A model generated the notes under the pieces. That model searched no databases. It was not told where the DNA came from and saw only the letters and a program-made list of their open reading frames with translations. This document shows, piece by piece, positions 38,448 through 47,750 of a stretch of DNA of 64,000 nucleotides. The stretch spans positions 1,674,001 to 1,738,000 of the forward strand of contig NZ_CP118247.1 in NCBI RefSeq assembly GCF_028816475.1, written 5' to 3'. The number at the start of each line of letters is the position of its first letter. Positions within the stretch are counted from its first letter, which is position 1. The stretch comes from Devosia rhodophyticola. Lineage in GTDB: Bacteria; Pseudomonadota; Alphaproteobacteria; Rhizobiales; Devosiaceae. The translations under genes were made by a program, and so were the position numbers.

Positions 38448-40769
38448 TCAGTCCGCATAAAGCTCGTGTTGAACATTCACGAAGGCGTTGCGGATCTCTT
38501 CAGTATTTCCCAGTCTGGATTTGGCATCGGCCAGAGTGCCGTAACGGGCCGTCAGGAAGGATGAAAGTTTGGAGAGCGACAGTTCGCTTTCGCCGTGCGC
38601 TGCATAGGCCTGCAGGACGCCGATGAGAAATTCGTGCATCTCGTCTTCGGTCGCCGCCAAGGCGCCGTTGGTAACGGCCTCAGCGCGCTGCGCGCGGGTT
38701 TTGGCGGGGATAGTGAAGCGGATATAGGCGAGCACGTCGAACAGGTCGCTATCGGGCGCGTCGATCATCTGGCGCATGTCGTTCAACTTGTCGGCGTCAT
38801 AGCCCCGGTCTGCCAGCACCTCGATCAGCTTTTCGCGGCGGTCGGGGTCGCTCCATTCGGCACGTAGGGCGTCTTCGTCAAGGATCAAGCCAGACAGGTC
38901 GCCAAACAGCCGTTCAAAGAACTGTTGCGCTGACATCGGCTTGCCGTCCGGGCCCCAATAGGTCGTGGTGGCGATAAACTGGATTGATCTGGCCTTGCCG
39001 TCGGCCAGCTTGATGACCAACCTTTGTACCGGCTCAACCGGGTCAAGATCACTACCCTCCCCGTCGCCTTCGTTGCCGTTCTCGCCTTCGACAACGGCAG
39101 GACGGGACACCGGCGGCACCGGCTCCAGCGGCTCGCCGTCCCATCCGGGGTCTTCAAAATTCTCGTGGGCCCGGACGAAATCCCAGATGGTGAAATAGTC
39201 CTTGCCGTCATAGGTGCGGGTGCCGCGGCCGATGATTTGTTTGAATTCGATCATTGAGCGAACTGGGCGCATCAGCACGATATTGCGGATATTGCGGGCG
39301 TCAACGCCGGTTGAGAGCTTTTGCGATGTGGTCAAAATCGTAGGGATGGTTTTGCTATTGTCCTGGAAATTACGCAGGTGTTGTTCACCGACCGCGCCAT
39401 CGTTGGCAGTAACGCGGTGGCAATAGTCGGGATTGGTGCTGGTTTTGACCTGATTGATTTGATCGCGCACCAGTGCCGCGTGCTCCTGGGTGGCGCAAAA
39501 AACCAAAGTCTTCTGGCGTTGGTCGATCTGGTTCATGAATTCGCGGACGCGGGCAAGTTCGCGGTCGGCGATAATGATGCGATTGTTGAAATCACCCTCG
39601 TCAAAGCTGTCGCCGATTTCCACTTCGCCGGAAAGCACTTCGTCTTCGGGGTGATAGACATATTCGTCGATGGTGCTGGCCATTTGACGTACCTTGAAAG
39701 GGGTCAGAAAGCCATCCTCGATGCCTTCGCGCAGTGAGTAGGTGTAAACCGGCTCGCCGAAATAGGCGTAGGTATCGGCGTTGTTCTTGCGCTTGGGCGT
39801 GGCCGTCATGCCGAGCTGGGCTGCCGGCTCGAAATATTCGAGCAACTTTCGCCACTCGCTCTCGTCCTTGGCGCCGCCGCGGTGGCATTCGTCGATGACG
39901 ATGAAGTCGAAGAAATCGGGCGGGTATTGCAGATAGATCGGCTGGCTGTCGCCGGTCATGAAGGTCTGGAAGATGGTGAAGAACAGGCTGGCGTTTTTCG
40001 GTGGCTTGCCGTGGTTCTTGCGGATGTTGTCGGGGTCGATGCGGGTAATCGCGTCGTTTGGGAAGGCCGAAAAGGCGTTGTAGGCTTGATCGGCCAGAAT
40101 GTTGCGATCGGCGAGAAACAGGATGCGCGGGCGACGGGTCGGCTCGTTGGTCAGGTTCCACTTGGCCTGAAAGAGCTTCCAAGCAATCTGGAAGGAGATG
40201 GAGGTCTTGCCGGTGCCCGTGGCGAGGGTGAGGAGGATGCGCCGGTCACCCTCGGCGATCGCGTCCAGCACGGCAGTAATCGCATTGTGCTGATAGTAGC
40301 GTGGGTCCCACTTGCCGCCATCGGTTTCGAAGGCTACCGCGCCGAACGCCTCGCGCCAGGCGTTGTGGTCGGCAAAGGTTCGATCCCACAATTCATCCGG
40401 CGTCGGGAAGGGCAGGGCGATGTCGCCTTCCTTGCCCGTCTCTATGTCGATGCCATACCAGTCAAGGCCATTGGATGCGTAGGCAAAGCGGGTCTTGAGG
40501 CGCTGCGCATAGTCCTTGGCCTGGCCGACGCCATTGCGGTGGCTGACGCTGGCCTTCTTGGCTTCGAGCACAGCCAGCTTGTGACCCTTGTGGATCAGCA
40601 CATAGTCGCAGGACAGGGGCTTGCCACGCATGCCGCCGGTCTGAATGCGACCGGGACAGATGACCTCGCGCCGCAACTTCGAGCCGTCGACCTTGCCCCA
40701 GCCAGCCGCAGCGAGAACAGGGTCGATGCGCTCGGCGCGGGTGTCGGCTTCTGTCTCGTCGTGGGTCAC
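38448..40769 (-). CDS. hsdR: Type I restriction enzyme R subunit (HsdR, EcoEI-like)
   Basis: DNA-translocating restriction subunit of 773 residues. The N-terminal nuclease region has the PD-(D/E)xK-like pattern CDYVLIHKGHKLAVLEAKKA. The SF2 motor contains LATGTGKTSISFQIAWKLF, IVIDECHRGGAKDESEW (DECH box), LGMTATPKR and motif VI QIIGRGTRTYDGKDYFTIWD. The C-terminal third is EcoEI_R-like. GTG 40769 is chosen because it overlaps the stop of the small zinc-binding protein as GTGA; the long in-frame extension upstream lies over that gene. All motifs look intact. Confidence 0.93.
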   Translation of the reverse strand: MTHDETEADTRAERIDPVLAAAGWGKVDGSKLRREVICPGRIQTGGMRGKPLSCDYVLIHKGHKLAVLEAKKASVSHRNGVGQAKDYAQRLKTRFAYASNGLDWYGIDIETGKEGDIALPFPTPDELWDRTFADHNAWREAFGAVAFETDGGKWDPRYYQHNAITAVLDAIAEGDRRILLTLATGTGKTSISFQIAWKLFQAKWNLTNEPTRRPRILFLADRNILADQAYNAFSAFPNDAITRIDPDNIRKNHGKPPKNASLFFTIFQTFMTGDSQPIYLQYPPDFFDFIVIDECHRGGAKDESEWRKLLEYFEPAAQLGMTATPKRKNNADTYAYFGEPVYTYSLREGIEDGFLTPFKVRQMASTIDEYVYHPEDEVLSGEVEIGDSFDEGDFNNRIIIADRELARVREFMNQIDQRQKTLVFCATQEHAALVRDQINQVKTSTNPDYCHRVTANDGAVGEQHLRNFQDNSKTIPTILTTSQKLSTGVDARNIRNIVLMRPVRSMIEFKQIIGRGTRTYDGKDYFTIWDFVRAHENFEDPGWDGEPLEPVPPVSRPAVVEGENGNEGDGEGSDLDPVEPVQRLVIKLADGKARSIQFIATTTYWGPDGKPMSAQQFFERLFGDLSGLILDEDALRAEWSDPDRREKLIEVLADRGYDADKLNDMRQMIDAPDSDLFDVLAYIRFTIPAKTRAQRAEAVTNGALAATEDEMHEFLIGVLQAYAAHGESELSLSKLSSFLTARYGTLADAKSRLGNTEEIRNAFVNVQHELYAD

Positions 40770-41008
40770 AACAAACCCTCGATACCCAGCCCAGTCGCTC
40801 CGCCTTGGCAGGATGGGCATTTGCGGATGTGGAAATCGGAACCGTTGGCGCCATAGCGATGACCACAGATCGCGCCACCGGGATTGCGGCGCGCGCAGAC
40901 GAGCACCCATACATATTGCAAATGATCGGTGCCGGGCCGATCGGTGCGCGCGATCAGGATCTGGTCATTCGGGTTGCTATCACCCGGCTTGCGCTGCGAT
41001 ACGGCCAA
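40766..41008 (-). CDS. Small zinc-binding-type protein between hsdS and hsdR
   Basis: 80-residue protein with the putative metal ligands C-x9-C-x-H and H-x3-C-x2-C: LVCARRNPGGAICGHRYGA followed by NGSDFHIRKCPSCQGG. The start is TTG 41008, preceded by GGAG at 7-bp spacing, which hides it from ATG searches. It lies 29 bp after hsdS and its stop overlaps the hsdR start as GTGA. I recall similar uncharacterised proteins in rhizobial restriction loci, but no function is known to me. The zinc-ribbon-like pattern and tight coupling suggest a partner of the RM complex. Confidence 0.72.
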   Translation of the reverse strand: MAVSQRKPGDSNPNDQILIARTDRPGTDHLQYVWVLVCARRNPGGAICGHRYGANGSDFHIRKCPSCQGGATGLGIEGLL

Positions 41009-41037
41009 AGGAACACTCCAATCGGCTTAACTATGGC

Positions 41038-42203
41038 TCAGGTCAATTCGCCTGCAAAGGCTTTCTGCAATAGGGATTGGCGGAGATCGTGAATGTCTTG
41101 CAGGTTGGACTTATACTTTGAATGCAGCGCAGCAGTTGCGATCTCTAGTTCCGCGATATTGGTAACAACCGCTTTCTGTCGATCGATGCTGGGAACCTCG
41201 ACCGGCATTTCTTTGATGATCCCCATGTTCAAACCGTCCATCACGGAGCCCGAAGCTTGCGCGGATAGATAGGACCGTGCCGCGGGACTGAATAGGAAGT
41301 ATTGATGCATGTAGTCCGGCAGACATTTGTTCTGGTCCAACGAGATGCAGCATAAATGTTTTGTATTGATTGCGAGCGGAATGTCATCGGGGACAACGGC
41401 ACAACGACCGCACGTACCCATGATCGTTATTATAACGTCACCCGGCCTGACCCTATACCGCTTAAGCTGCTGATATTTTTCATCGGTGATAAATCGGCTT
41501 TTGCCCCAACGAAATTTATTGGCCACCGCGTTGTCGATACCGAGTACCGCAATACCCTCGTCAACAAATTCGCTGTGCAGTAACTGGCTACCAAATGGCC
41601 CCGTTCGGACGGCTCCCTTGTCCGGCAGCGCTAGATCAGTGACCGTGGAAAGCAAAGTAGATTGGTCACCAGTTAGGGCCTCAAACTGCGCGGCGGCATA
41701 AGACTCAAACAAATCCCGCGCATTCTGCAGATTGGCTTCGGCATTGGCGCGGGCGCGGGCCAGACCCTCGAAGGCCTCGTCCAGAGCCTCAACAATTCGT
41801 TTTTGTTCTTTGAGCGGCGGCAGGGGAACGGGGAAATCGGTAATCATCCCCTTCTTGATATAGGGCATCGTGTTACCCAGCTTCTGCCCAAACAGCATAG
41901 GCTTAAGACCTGACTCGAAGACGTAGTAGAGAAAGTGCGGGAGTACTGAGTTGAAGTCCATTAGAACATACGTTCTTTGGTAGGCTTCAAACTTTCCGCT
42001 GCAGTAGCTTAAATTCCCGACGTCACCATTTCCAGCAATCAGCAGCGCCTCGCCTTCGAACGACCATTCGTCACTGTATGTGTGTTGCTTAGCACAGGTA
42101 AAAAACGGGTAGCGCCCCGATGGATTCCCTTGGTTTACGTCTTTTTTCCAGTCCTAACGGAGCAAACATCTTTTACCTGAACTTCCTTCCACCCCGCCCT
42201 CAC
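41038..42203 (-). CDS. hsdS: Type I restriction enzyme specificity subunit HsdS (frameshifted near its 5' end)
   Basis: DNA-recognition subunit with two target-recognition domains and central and C-terminal conserved helices. GTG 42203 overlaps the hsdM stop as GTGA and gives GWKEVQVKDVCSVRTGKK. The frame is then lost at six As (42142-42147 on the plus strand). A seventh A would continue DVNQGNPSGRYPFFTCAKQH and EALLIAGNGDVGNLSYCSGK through to the long downstream ORF (from 41961). The central repeat PLPPLKEQKRIVEALDEAFE and terminal DIHDLRQSLLQKAFAGELT are typical. Restored length is about 388 residues. Probably a homopolymer error, though phase variation is conceivable. Confidence 0.88.
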
Positions 42204-43648
42204 AAGATCCCCCGGATGCTTTCGAGAATCTCGACCGTCTCGGCATCGCGCGCCAAAATGTCGGCGATGATGTCTTCTGGACCGCGCAGAGCTGCGGCTT
42301 CTGGCGCATTGGGGTTCTTCACCGACAGATCAAACGTTGCTTCATCCAGATCCGCGCGGTCTAAGATCCAGCTTTTTGGCCCGTTGGGCTGGGTTGGCTG
42401 CAACTCAACAAACTCGGCCAGATCGCCATCAGTGAGTGGATTAGTCTTGCCCATGCTGCGACCCGGATCGAGCTGGTAAATCCATATGTCGCGCGTCGGC
42501 GCGCCTTTATCAAAGAACAGCACCACGGTTTTAACCCCGGCGCCCTGAAATGTGCCGCCCGGCAGATCAAGAATGGTGTGCAGCGTGCAGGCCTCCAGCA
42601 ATTCCTTGCGCAGGGCAATGCTGGCATTGTCGGTATTACTCAAAAAAGTGTTTTTGATCACCACTGCGGCGCGGCCACCGGCGCGCAGCTTGCGGATGAA
42701 ATGCTGCAAGAACAAATAGGCCGTCTCGCCGGTGCGAATAGGGAAATTTTGTTGCACTTCGGGCCGCTCGCCGCCGCCAAAGGGGGGATTGGCGAGGACA
42801 ATATCGTGGCGGTCTTTTTCCTGAATATCCATCACGTTCTCATTGAGCGAGTTGGTGTGGATAATATTGGGGGCCTCAATGCCGTGCAGGACCATGTTCA
42901 TGATCCCGATAATATAGGCGAGAGATTTTTTCTCCTGCCCGTAAAAGGAGCGCTTCTGCAGCGTCTCATAGTCCGAGGCGCTGAGGTCGTCGCGGCGCAT
43001 ATGGTCATAGGCTTCGCACAAAAAGCCCGCTGAGCCGACAGCGCCGTCATAGACGGTTTCGCCCATTTTTGGATCGGTAACGGCGATCATGGCGCGGATT
43101 AGCGGGCGGGGCGTGTAATATTCGCCGCCATTGCGGCCGGCATTGCCCATGCGGCGAATACGGGTTTCGTAAAGCTGGGAGAGTTCGTGGCGCTCTTCTT
43201 GGGTATTAAAGTTGAGCGCATCGACGGTTTCGAGCACGTCGCGCAAAATATAGCCGGAGCGGAATTTATTGCGCAGTTCGGTGAACACCTCGCCGATCTT
43301 GTAATTGATCGTTTGTGGCCCGGTCGCCGACTGGCGAAAGCCGCCGAGATAGGGAAACAGTTTTTGATCAACAAAGGCGATCAAATCATCGCCAATCAGC
43401 GCAACATTGTGGTCGAACGCGCCATTCTTCTTCGGCGCGGCCCACTGGTCCCAGGTGAATTCGCCCTCGATGATGGGGGTGTAGCTCTTGCCTTCCAGCG
43501 TGGCCTGATCGCGGCGATCCGATTCAAGATCGTGCAGATATTTCAGAAACAGCACCCAGGAGATCTGCTCGACATAATCAAGTTCATTGCCAATGCCTTC
43601 TTCGGCGCGAAGGTCTTTTTCAATGCTATTAAAGGCGTTTTCGTACAT
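42200..43648 (-). CDS. hsdM: Type I DNA methyltransferase subunit HsdM
   Basis: N6-adenine methyltransferase subunit of 482 residues. The N-terminal HsdM_N domain starts MYENAFNSIEKDLRAEEGIG. SAM motif I reads VYDGAVGSAGFLCEAYDH (other members usually have DGACGSAGFL) and the catalytic motif IV is NPPF in DIVLANPPFGGGERPEVQQN. YYTPRPLIRAMIAV precedes motif I as expected. Start ATG 43648; an upstream in-frame TTG is unlikely. First of the coupled hsdM-hsdS-zinc protein-hsdR operon. Confidence 0.95.
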   Translation of the reverse strand: MYENAFNSIEKDLRAEEGIGNELDYVEQISWVLFLKYLHDLESDRRDQATLEGKSYTPIIEGEFTWDQWAAPKKNGAFDHNVALIGDDLIAFVDQKLFPYLGGFRQSATGPQTINYKIGEVFTELRNKFRSGYILRDVLETVDALNFNTQEERHELSQLYETRIRRMGNAGRNGGEYYTPRPLIRAMIAVTDPKMGETVYDGAVGSAGFLCEAYDHMRRDDLSASDYETLQKRSFYGQEKKSLAYIIGIMNMVLHGIEAPNIIHTNSLNENVMDIQEKDRHDIVLANPPFGGGERPEVQQNFPIRTGETAYLFLQHFIRKLRAGGRAAVVIKNTFLSNTDNASIALRKELLEACTLHTILDLPGGTFQGAGVKTVVLFFDKGAPTRDIWIYQLDPGRSMGKTNPLTDGDLAEFVELQPTQPNGPKSWILDRADLDEATFDLSVKNPNAPEAAALRGPEDIIADILARDAETVEILESIRGIL

Positions 43649-43685
43649 ATGAATCAATCAAATCAGTTGGCAGCTATGGAACGCA

Positions 43686-44798
43686 CTATGATGCGCGTGC
43701 CTGCAGAAAGGCAAGAACCTGCGCCACAGTTTCGGGATCAGGTTCGCCCGTTTTGCCTTGCGCTGGAGCATTCCGCTGAGCCCAGAGTTCACCCATGATT
43801 TCGCTTTGGCGGTGGGCAGATACGGCGCCGTAGCTGGTCAACGTCGTCAACACCTGCTCGTGGCCGAGGTTCTGGCTCCAGGCCTTGAACTCCTCTGGTG
43901 TTCGGCAGATTCGTTCACCTAGCAATGCCAGGGTGCTGCGGAAGCTGTGTGGGTTGAAATAGGGCAGCCCTGCTGCTTCGAAGGCCGTCTTGAAGATGCG
44001 GCGGATAGCGGCGGCATCCTTCCAGTGCTTGCGATCAAGACCGAGAGCCTCGAAGTGCCCGCTCGCTCCCAGGCCGACGCGCGTGGCGGGAAACAGTGGA
44101 TCATCAGGACCAAACAGCTGCGTGTTCGTCAGCTCATTGATCCAATCGGTAACGATCTGTACAAAATCGGCGCCGACCGGAAAGAACCAGGAGACAAAGC
44201 TTTTGCGCGCCTTGGTCCGCACGGTCCGTGCATCCTGATCGACAGTGCGGCACATCAGGTTGACGTGGCGAAGGGAAAAGGAGGCGATAGCATCGTCCCG
44301 CGCGCCGCTGAGCAGCGTAAACGCAAACACCGCGCGATCGCGTCGCTGCAGGATGGTTTCGGCTGGCATGGCGTGCAGAGCGTGCCGAATCTGTTCTACG
44401 CTGGGGACGGGCCGCGAACGCGACGCGCCAGCGATGCGCGCATCATTGGCGCTGGTATTGAAATAATCGGCGTCGGAATAGGTGATCTTGGATTTGTAAC
44501 CGGGCTGACCGGCCAGCCATTTGAAGAACGCCTTGAGCGCCATCAGGCGTGAATGAATGGTTGCAGTGGCCAAGGGCTTACCGGTCGAGATGTTTTTCAT
44601 CTCGTGCAGTTGGCGTTTGAATTTACGCGCCTGCTCAAGATGGAACTGCTTGAAATCACGGTGGCCCGTGCCCTCTTCAAACAGTGCAATTGCAGCCGCT
44701 ACCTGGTCCACCGATGACGATGCCATGCGATTGGCCTCCTCGAGATAGGTCAGGTATTTGCGTTTGATGCGTTCATTGGCAGGATGATGCTTAGGCAT
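43686..44798 (-). CDS. Tyrosine recombinase (site-specific integrase)
   Basis: 370-residue phage-integrase-family recombinase. The N-terminal SAM-like/core-binding half covers about 1-125. The catalytic residues are R167 (LLSGARDDAI), a lysine in RTKARKS (about 196-199), H284-x2-R287 in NPHSFRST, H313 (NLGHEQV) and the nucleophile Y323 (LTSYG). It is immediately upstream of hsdM (37-bp gap). It could drive island integration or rearrangement within the RM locus. ATG 44798 follows GGAG at a long 10-bp spacing and overlaps the stop of the preceding small ORF. Confidence 0.9.
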   Translation of the reverse strand: MPKHHPANERIKRKYLTYLEEANRMASSSVDQVAAAIALFEEGTGHRDFKQFHLEQARKFKRQLHEMKNISTGKPLATATIHSRLMALKAFFKWLAGQPGYKSKITYSDADYFNTSANDARIAGASRSRPVPSVEQIRHALHAMPAETILQRRDRAVFAFTLLSGARDDAIASFSLRHVNLMCRTVDQDARTVRTKARKSFVSWFFPVGADFVQIVTDWINELTNTQLFGPDDPLFPATRVGLGASGHFEALGLDRKHWKDAAAIRRIFKTAFEAAGLPYFNPHSFRSTLALLGERICRTPEEFKAWSQNLGHEQVLTTLTSYGAVSAHRQSEIMGELWAQRNAPAQGKTGEPDPETVAQVLAFLQARAS

Positions 44799-45087
44799 GG
44801 TTGTCGGGCTCCTTGAGGTAGCGCTCATTCAGGCAGGGTTTGGGGCTATCTATTAAGCGCTCGAGACGACCGCGGCAGATCTTCTGACCGACCGGCTTTG
44901 ATGCGCTGGGCACCCCACCCGGCACATGCACTGGGCCCGCTGAGCCGCACGATGCCTCAGAACGGCGCTCAGGCGGCCCGTGAGGTCGTAGTTCCTCTAC
45001 GGGAGAACCGCCATTCCAGAGTAACTGGTTGAACAGCACAAATGCCGCGGGAAGTGGGATGTAGCCTTCAGGGATCAAGTCGACCAT
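44791..45087 (-). CDS. Hypothetical protein upstream of the recombinase
   Basis: 98-residue ORF starting MVDLIPEGYIPLPAAFVLFN. Its start resembles, in my memory, uncharacterised rhizobial proteins that begin with a phrase like LIPDGYMTFLEAF, but I cannot assign a function. The middle is proline/glycine-rich and may be degenerate. Its last 8 bases overlap the recombinase ATG, suggesting cotranscription. It may be a truncated remnant or a small regulator; the coding evidence is the overlap and a plausible N terminus. Confidence 0.45.
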   Translation of the reverse strand: MVDLIPEGYIPLPAAFVLFNQLLWNGGSPVEELRPHGPPERRSEASCGSAGPVHVPGGVPSASKPVGQKICRGRLERLIDSPKPCLNERYLKEPDNHA

Positions 45088-45277
45088 GGGCGGATATTTG
45101 CTGAAGGCGAAACTCGACTCAAGTGAAGATTGCCGCGAATGCTCAAAGAAGAGCTGCGCGGCATTGGTTATGACGGGGACGAAGATACGTTCCCGCGATG
45201 CTCACAGTTTGCACCACACCGGTACCGCTTCGGTGGCCGCGTATTCATGCTCTTGAGCTTTTCAAGATGGTTTTTGC

Positions 45278-46474
45278 TTAATCCGGCCAGTTCAAAATGC
45301 TGGCCTCGCGCGCAAGCCAGACCTCTTCGATGGGCATCTCGATGATATCGTTGGCGAGGGCAGCCTTGTCCAGTTCCTCAGTCAGGCGCTCGGCGACCAT
45401 GAATTCTTGCCCCGGATGCAGATTGCAAGGGTCGAGGAAGAAGTGGCCGTGTTCCACTTCGTGGTCGCGCACGATGACGGGGCGATCCCCGGCGGCTAAA
45501 CGCGCAGCGAGGTCCCATGCCGAAATATGGGTCTGTTGTGGGTCGATCGCGATTTTCATGCGCTCAAGCGGATTATTGGTCGGATCGGGCACAATTGTTG
45601 CCGTGACGCCGGGCTTGCCATCAAGCGCTTGGCTCCACACCTCAAGTGCGGCGCGCTCGCGGGCGCGGATGCCGTCGTGATCCCGGCTTTTCCAAGCGGT
45701 CATTGCCGCGATGACGCCCACAATACTCTCCTTGCCGACCTTCATGGCGCGGCCAATGCCCCGGTTTTGCAGATAGGCGGCACGCACCAAATTTTTGCGC
45801 CCGGCAACGATGCCTGAGGTTGGGCCGCCCAAAAATTTGTGGCCCGACCAGATTACGATATCGGCGCCAAGGGCGAGGATTGTTGTCATGTCATATTCAG
45901 ACGCGGCATCGACAATGACCGGCACGCCCTTTTCATGGCAGATATTGATAAAGAGCTTGATGGGGATCTGTCCATAATCAACAACGTGGTGGGACACGAC
46001 AAAGACGGCGGCGGCGGTTTTATCAGTGATTGAGGCGGCCAATTGATAGGCCGAGGCGGATGTCGCTTGGCCGACGGGAACCACTTTGGCCCCGGTGAGA
46101 CGGATCATTTGCTCGACCGGCGCGCCAAAGCCGACCATGTGGCCGGACAGAGTGACGACTTCATTTTTGAGGGATCCGGTATCGGGCAGACGTTCAATGG
46201 CCAACAGGTCCTGCCCGGTAATGGCGCCCGCAACGGCCTGGGCAATGCCCGATGCGCAAGAGGCTGTTACCAGGCCTGCCTCGGCACCTGTGAGGTCGGC
46301 AATGACCTTGCTGGCTTGTTTGTAGAGTTCGCCCATTTCGAAAAACTGATTGAGACTTTGGCTCACCGCCTCGATGGCCTGGGGAACGACAATGGAGGAG
46401 CCTAGCGCCGTCATAGTACCGGAAACGTTGATGACCGGGCGTAGCCCTAAGTCCAGACGGATATCATTGGACAC
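45278..46474 (-). CDS. SelA/DgaE-like PLP-dependent enzyme, copy 1
   Basis: 398-residue fold-type I PLP enzyme of the SelA-like family that includes D-glucosaminate-6-phosphate ammonia-lyase (DgaE). The PLP lysine is K213 in [20 protein letters not shown]; upstream [15 protein letters not shown] supplies the aspartate that contacts the pyridine nitrogen. The start [19 protein letters not shown] is the family signature. Start codon is GTG 46474 with a GAGG box. It is 59 bp downstream of a paralogue of the same family. The substrate is probably an amino acid or 2-amino-sugar acid, deaminated by alpha,beta-elimination, but this is inference. Confidence 0.82.
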   Translation of the reverse strand: MSNDIRLDLGLRPVINVSGTMTALGSSIVVPQAIEAVSQSLNQFFEMGELYKQASKVIADLTGAEAGLVTASCASGIAQAVAGAITGQDLLAIERLPDTGSLKNEVVTLSGHMVGFGAPVEQMIRLTGAKVVPVGQATSASAYQLAASITDKTAAAVFVVSHHVVDYGQIPIKLFINICHEKGVPVIVDAASEYDMTTILALGADIVIWSGHKFLGGPTSGIVAGRKNLVRAAYLQNRGIGRAMKVGKESIVGVIAAMTAWKSRDHDGIRARERAALEVWSQALDGKPGVTATIVPDPTNNPLERMKIAIDPQQTHISAWDLAARLAAGDRPVIVRDHEVEHGHFFLDPCNLHPGQEFMVAERLTEELDKAALANDIIEMPIEEVWLAREASILNWPD

Positions 46475-46533
46475 GACAAGACCTCAAATTGGGGTGGGAC
46501 GGATAGCCGGAAAATCGGTGGAGCATGGCACGC

Positions 46534-47736
46534 CTAATCGGGCCATTTCAAAATGCCGGCAGTTGATTTGGTAGGGGTCGCCATAGCGTTGGCGGGCCGC
46601 TCGGCGTCGAATATTTCGGCCAGCCTTGTGGCAACGACATTGGCCTCGCCGGGATGCAAATTGCAGGGGTCGAGCCAAAAAACACCCCGCTCTGCCTGAT
46701 GCCCACGGACCATAATGGGTGGGGAGCCACTGGCGAGCGTTGTGGCCAGCCCATAAGCGGTAAAGCCGCTTTTGGCCGACACCCGAATTTCAAGACGGTC
46801 AAGCGGATTGGCGGTCGGGTCGGGGTTGATTTTGGCCGCAATGCCGGGGCGCCCGGCCAGTGTTTGTTGCCAGAGTTCAAGGGCTGCGCTTTCTTTGGCG
46901 CGGATGCCGTCATGGTCGCGTATTTCCCAAGCGTCGAGCGCTGCCATGACCCCGGCAATAGTTTCCTTGCCAGCCTTCATGCCACGGGCAACGCCACGGT
47001 TCTGCAAATAACAGGAGCGCACCAGTCCCTTGCGACCGGCGACAAGGCCCGAGGTCGGGCCGCCCAAAAATTTGTGGCCACTATAGATGACCAGATCGGC
47101 CCCTTCGGCGATAAAGCGGCGGAAGTCGTATTCCGATGCCGCATCGACAATCACGGGTATGCCCTTGGCGTGGCAGATGGCGGCGAATTCGGGCAGGGTC
47201 AGCATGCCATAGGAAATGGTGGAATGGGCGACCACATAGATACCGGCGGCAGTGTTGGCGTTGATGGCCTCATCAAGCTGGTAGGCTTGAGTAGCGCTGA
47301 CGGAACCCGCAAAAATGGGAGTACCACCGGCCAGCCGGATTGCCTGATCAATGCTGTTGCCATAGCCGACATTGTGGCCGTGCTGGAGGATAATTTCGGA
47401 TTTAAGCCCGGTGGTATCGAGCGGCAGGCGGTCGATGGCGAGCAATTTATCGCCGGTCATGACGGCGGCCACGGCCATGACAATGCCGCCCGCCGCAGAG
47501 CCAGTGACAAGGCCCGCCTCAGCCCCGGTACTGCGGGCAATGGTGGCGCTGGCGGCGCGTTGCAAATCGTCGATTTCGACGAATTGGGGGGCGATTTCGG
47601 CCATGGCTTTGATCGCCTCTGGCACCATGATTGAGGCGCCGAGCGTGGTCATGGTGCCCGACACATTAATGATCGGGCGCAGGCCAAGACGCTCGCGGAT
47701 CGGGGTATTGCTTGGAGTATTAATGAGGGATGCCAT
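46534..47736 (-). CDS. SelA/DgaE-like PLP-dependent enzyme, copy 2
   Basis: 400-residue paralogue of the previous gene with the same signatures: [40 protein letters not shown] and the PLP lysine K222 in [20 protein letters not shown]. The copies align along their whole length but differ at many positions, so the duplication is not recent or the copies have specialised. It may form a heteromeric enzyme with copy 1 or act on a different stereoisomer. It lies 14 bp after ridA and is clearly in the same operon. Confidence 0.82.
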   Translation of the reverse strand: MASLINTPSNTPIRERLGLRPIINVSGTMTTLGASIMVPEAIKAMAEIAPQFVEIDDLQRAASATIARSTGAEAGLVTGSAAGGIVMAVAAVMTGDKLLAIDRLPLDTTGLKSEIILQHGHNVGYGNSIDQAIRLAGGTPIFAGSVSATQAYQLDEAINANTAAGIYVVAHSTISYGMLTLPEFAAICHAKGIPVIVDAASEYDFRRFIAEGADLVIYSGHKFLGGPTSGLVAGRKGLVRSCYLQNRGVARGMKAGKETIAGVMAALDAWEIRDHDGIRAKESAALELWQQTLAGRPGIAAKINPDPTANPLDRLEIRVSAKSGFTAYGLATTLASGSPPIMVRGHQAERGVFWLDPCNLHPGEANVVATRLAEIFDAERPANAMATPTKSTAGILKWPD

Positions 47737-47750
47737 GAGAAAAACCTTGC

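Larger units (their letters stand above)
38283..45120. mobile_element. Probable genomic island beside tRNA-Thr (type I RM plus recombinase)
   Basis: Between tRNA-Thr and the amino-acid cluster lie only accessory genes, all on the minus strand: hsdR, a small zinc-binding protein, hsdS, hsdM, a tyrosine recombinase and a small ORF. The combination of tRNA neighbour, recombinase and restriction genes is typical of an integrated island. I looked for a second copy of the tRNA 3' end near 44.8-45.3 kb and did not find one, so the right border is approximate and integration at the tRNA is an inference. Confidence 0.5.

Noticed and set aside
39882..40856. 324-codon plus-strand ORF opposite hsdR
   Set aside because: Antisense shadow of the motor domain of hsdR, which has all helicase motifs.
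44800..45277. Direct repeat of the tRNA-Thr 3' end marking the right att site
   Set aside because: I scanned this stretch for a copy of the T-arm and acceptor sequence and saw none.
45130..45345. 71-codon plus-strand ORF at the island edge
   Set aside because: No family resemblance, and it overlaps the end of a clear PLP-enzyme gene on the other strand.
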